NCBI GenBank assembly: GCA_932521035.1
Contig: OW051497.1
Location: forward strand, 10,106,001-10,170,000
Length of the DNA stretch: 64,000 bases
Direction of reading: 5' to 3'
Source of the DNA: Oscheius dolichura
Lineage: Eukaryota > Nematoda > Chromadorea > Rhabditida > Rhabditidae
Shown: positions 61,694 through 64,000 of the stretch, piece by piece
Numbering within the stretch: the first letter of the stretch is position 1
Layout: each line of letters begins with the position of its first letter
The notes under the pieces: generated by a model
What the model saw: only the letters and a program-made list of their open reading frames with translations
Databases searched by the model: none
What the model was told of the DNA's origin: nothing
Program-made: the position numbers and the translations under genes

Positions 61694-63969
61694 CTATTCG
61701 GTGAGACTAGCGCTATCATTTATAGGGGATTCTGCCATTTTCTCCCGGAGGGACTGTAGAACTTTCTCCTTTGCCTCAAAACAACCCAGCTTATTGGGGC
61801 TGGCATGGTCAAAAACACTGCTCGGCACAAAAGGGACCTGTGGAATTGAGAGCGGCTCGAGGATATCCTCGATCATATCGGATTGCTCTGTGTTCTTTCT
61901 CCTCCGGCGGACTTGCTTCTTTGTCGGTGATGGCAGATTTGGCTTGCTGTATAATCCGTTATTTTGATAAGAGAAAAGTACACCTCTCTGGAGCCGAATA
62001 GATTTCCTGATCCGTGAAATCGCCATCTTTGTGCTTCTTTTGCGAGTATTTCACGAAACTTGCAAGAATATTCGACTGATCTTCTCCGTCCTTCTGGCAG
62101 GCGAATATATCACGTAGCGATTGCATCATGTGCTCGTGCATGCCTAGAACGTGTACATTTTGTGTATAGCTGCATAGAGCTGTACTTGGCGTATAAGCAG
62201 TGCTGGTAAACATATGATCGGTAGGGGATTTGCTGTGATTTGAGGCACACGGGGAAGGAATTGGCACAGAGAGGGAGGAAGAACATCGTGCCTAAGCAAG
62301 GTTTCTTAAATCTTCTCTAAATAGGGAATACCTGCTCATCCTTCGACACATCCGCTTCTAAATTATCCGGCCAGGCGTCAAATGATTCGGACATAGAGAC
62401 GCTTTCCGCATCAGAGCTGTACTCCCATTTGTTATCACTATAACTACAGTAATCCTCTCTAGTTCTGTTCAAAACAACCTTTTCTTAATAACCGGGACAA
62501 AAAGGGCAGTGTCTGTGCCTCCCGGGCTTCTGTCTCTGCAGGTGTTCAACAAAAACTTGTTGACGTCCTTCCTCTTCTGTTTTCCGGGTTTTAATCCCTT
62601 CACTGTTTTTTCCACAATCTGGGCTTCTTCCTGCTTTCTTTGTGCTTCCTGATTAGCCCTCCTGTGTTGTTCTTCCTTCTGAATGGCAGCTATTCTTGTA
62701 TCACTGTCCGGTGCTATTGTGGATATCTGTTGGCATATACTTTCCATTGGAGCTGGATCAGGGGGATGTGTACGTCTAAAAGAGAAAATAGTTCTAAAAA
62801 TAGGCCAGCATACTTGGGATCAATGACGGAACTCATATTTTCTATGCACATTGCATAAGAAGCCAATTGTTTCGCTCCGACTAGGACTTCCCTTACAGTA
62901 GCTCGAAGCATCGTCACTTCTTCCACCTTCTCTCGGTACAATATTTGCTGCTTTCTAACGTTGTCAAGAGCCTCTTGCCAAATTTGTTGCAGATCAGGCT
63001 GCATATTATCTAACATGGAAGAGACCATTCCAGCCTTGGCTTCAACTGACTGACACCTGGAACAGAAACGAATAAAGGTATCAATATGCTCGCTTACTGT
63101 TTAGCAAGTGTATTAATAAAATCCGGTTTTACTAAACAACGACGGATAGTTAAATCACGTTGAACTTCTTGTACTCGGGTGCTGAGGTCCACTATTTCTT
63201 GGATGACATGAGCAACAGGGACTAAAATAGAGGAATAGGCCAGGAGAAGGAATTTCTTACGTTCAACTTTTCCAAAATGCTGAGCAAATGATCCTGTATT
63301 ATGACTTGACAGTTTCGAAAGCGACAGAGATGTTTTCAAAGCGTAGGAATCAGAATACGAGAAGGAGCTGAACAAATTGAGCTTCTGTTATTTAAATAAG
63401 ATACTTTGAAAATTTCCCGATCGATTTATTCGACTGCGTGCTTCCCGATCCCTCTTTCACCGTATCACGAACAGCTGATATCGGACACCAGGCGGCTGAG
63501 AGTCCTAAAATTGATATAAACTTTTTCTCCTTTATGGTTGTTTACCAAGATAAGGTTCAAGGGCTTTAGCGAGTTCTGATCTTTCCTCCAAACTGTTCGA
63601 ATGAAAGACGAGAGAAGGCATGGCGTCTACTCTTTTGTTTATCAGTCTCTGAATATAATTATCTACATTATCCAATGAAATCTTTACCTCAACTCGGTTA
63701 AAAAAGGCCGGCGCTATGTTAAGAACATCTATAGAAGAAGTAACACACGGTAGAATCTGTCCTCCAAGGAGGCAAAGCTTTATGGGGTCCTGAATTTATC
63801 GTATTTTAATAAATTAACTTCTAATAGTCCTGCCTGCATAATTTTCAAAGCATTAATATACATCTCACAAGCCACTTCGGCTTTTTCTTTCTCTATTTCA
63901 ATTTTCTTAATAATATTTCCTTTTGTTTTATTTATCGTATCTACAAGTTCCTCACATAGTTTATGTACA
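61694..63969 (-). CDS. RNF207-like coiled-coil protein, 3' part (5' cut by window edge)
   Basis: Only the C-terminal part is in the window; an acceptor at 63970-63971 opens the first visible exon, so the gene continues to the right. Visible: a charged coiled coil with VHKLCEELVDTINKTKGNI and EIEKEKAEVACEMYI, as found after a B-box; DPIKLCLLGGQILPCV; SLVFHSNSLEERSELAKALE; VPVAHVIQEIVDLSTRVQEV; and QQIWQEALDNVRKQQILYRE followed by YAMCIENMSSVIDPK, which recalls the IWQ coiled-coil segment of RNF207. A disordered tail follows, rich in Ser/Thr/Pro and basic clusters (KKQVRRRRKN), ending INDSASLTE at a stop at 61694-61696. The RNF207 link is from memory of one segment and is tentative; a RING and B-box would be expected beyond the right edge. 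Confidence 0.6.
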
Positions 63970-64000
63970 CTGAAAAAAATTATTTAATGAATATTTATAA

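Overview
The window reads as a compact animal genome, most probably a nematode. Introns are mostly 38-50 bases with ttttcag/ttag/tttag acceptors. Most predicted start codons lie within about 0-15 bases of a splice-acceptor-like motif, as expected for spliced-leader trans-splicing or short 5'UTR introns. The gene set (RPM-1/MYCBP2, DEG/ENaC channel, OAC-type acyltransferase remnant, LEA-like protein, peptide GPCRs) fits a nematode. I cannot name the species. I see no bacterial operon, CRISPR array, convincing tRNA/rRNA or intact transposon.

Layout, left to right: glutaminyl-peptide cyclotransferase QPCT (+, 447-1739); FMRFamide-receptor-like GPCR (-, 2464-3907); gene-free stretch to 9.09 kb; HDHD2-type HAD phosphatase (-, 9090-10826); broken SGNH/acyltransferase fragment (-, about 11.3-12.0 kb); carboxylesterase-like protein with an altered catalytic acid (-, 13234-15273); gene-free stretch to 21.0 kb; second peptide-type GPCR (+, 21003-23523); VPS54 (+, 24556-32360), whose fourth intron holds a complete DEG/ENaC channel gene on the opposite strand (-, 25345-27552); SLC22-like transporter (-, 32816-34779); DCXR-like short-chain dehydrogenase (-, 35190-36092); the giant ubiquitin ligase RPM-1/MYCBP2 (+, 36995-50120); a BPI/LBP-family lipid-binding protein (+, 50464-52508); an LEA-like protein ending in a CaaX box (-, 52719-57251); an unrecognised protein with a long acidic tail (-, 59530-60912); and the 3' part of an RNF207-like coiled-coil gene (-, 61694 to the right edge).

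The genes do not form one pathway. QPCT (N-terminal pyroglutamate formation on secreted peptides) and two peptide-type GPCRs share a neuropeptide theme, but this may be coincidence. VPS54 and RPM-1 are conserved single-copy-type genes. The most unusual observations are the CaaX-terminated LEA protein, the channel gene nested antisense in VPS54, the carboxylesterase with KDAG where KDEG is expected, a tandem zinc-finger-like N-terminus on VPS54, the decayed acyltransferase tail, and the 23-base G tract in the channel's 3'UTR. Exon boundaries below were read by eye from reading frame, GT..AG signals and family similarity; no search was run.
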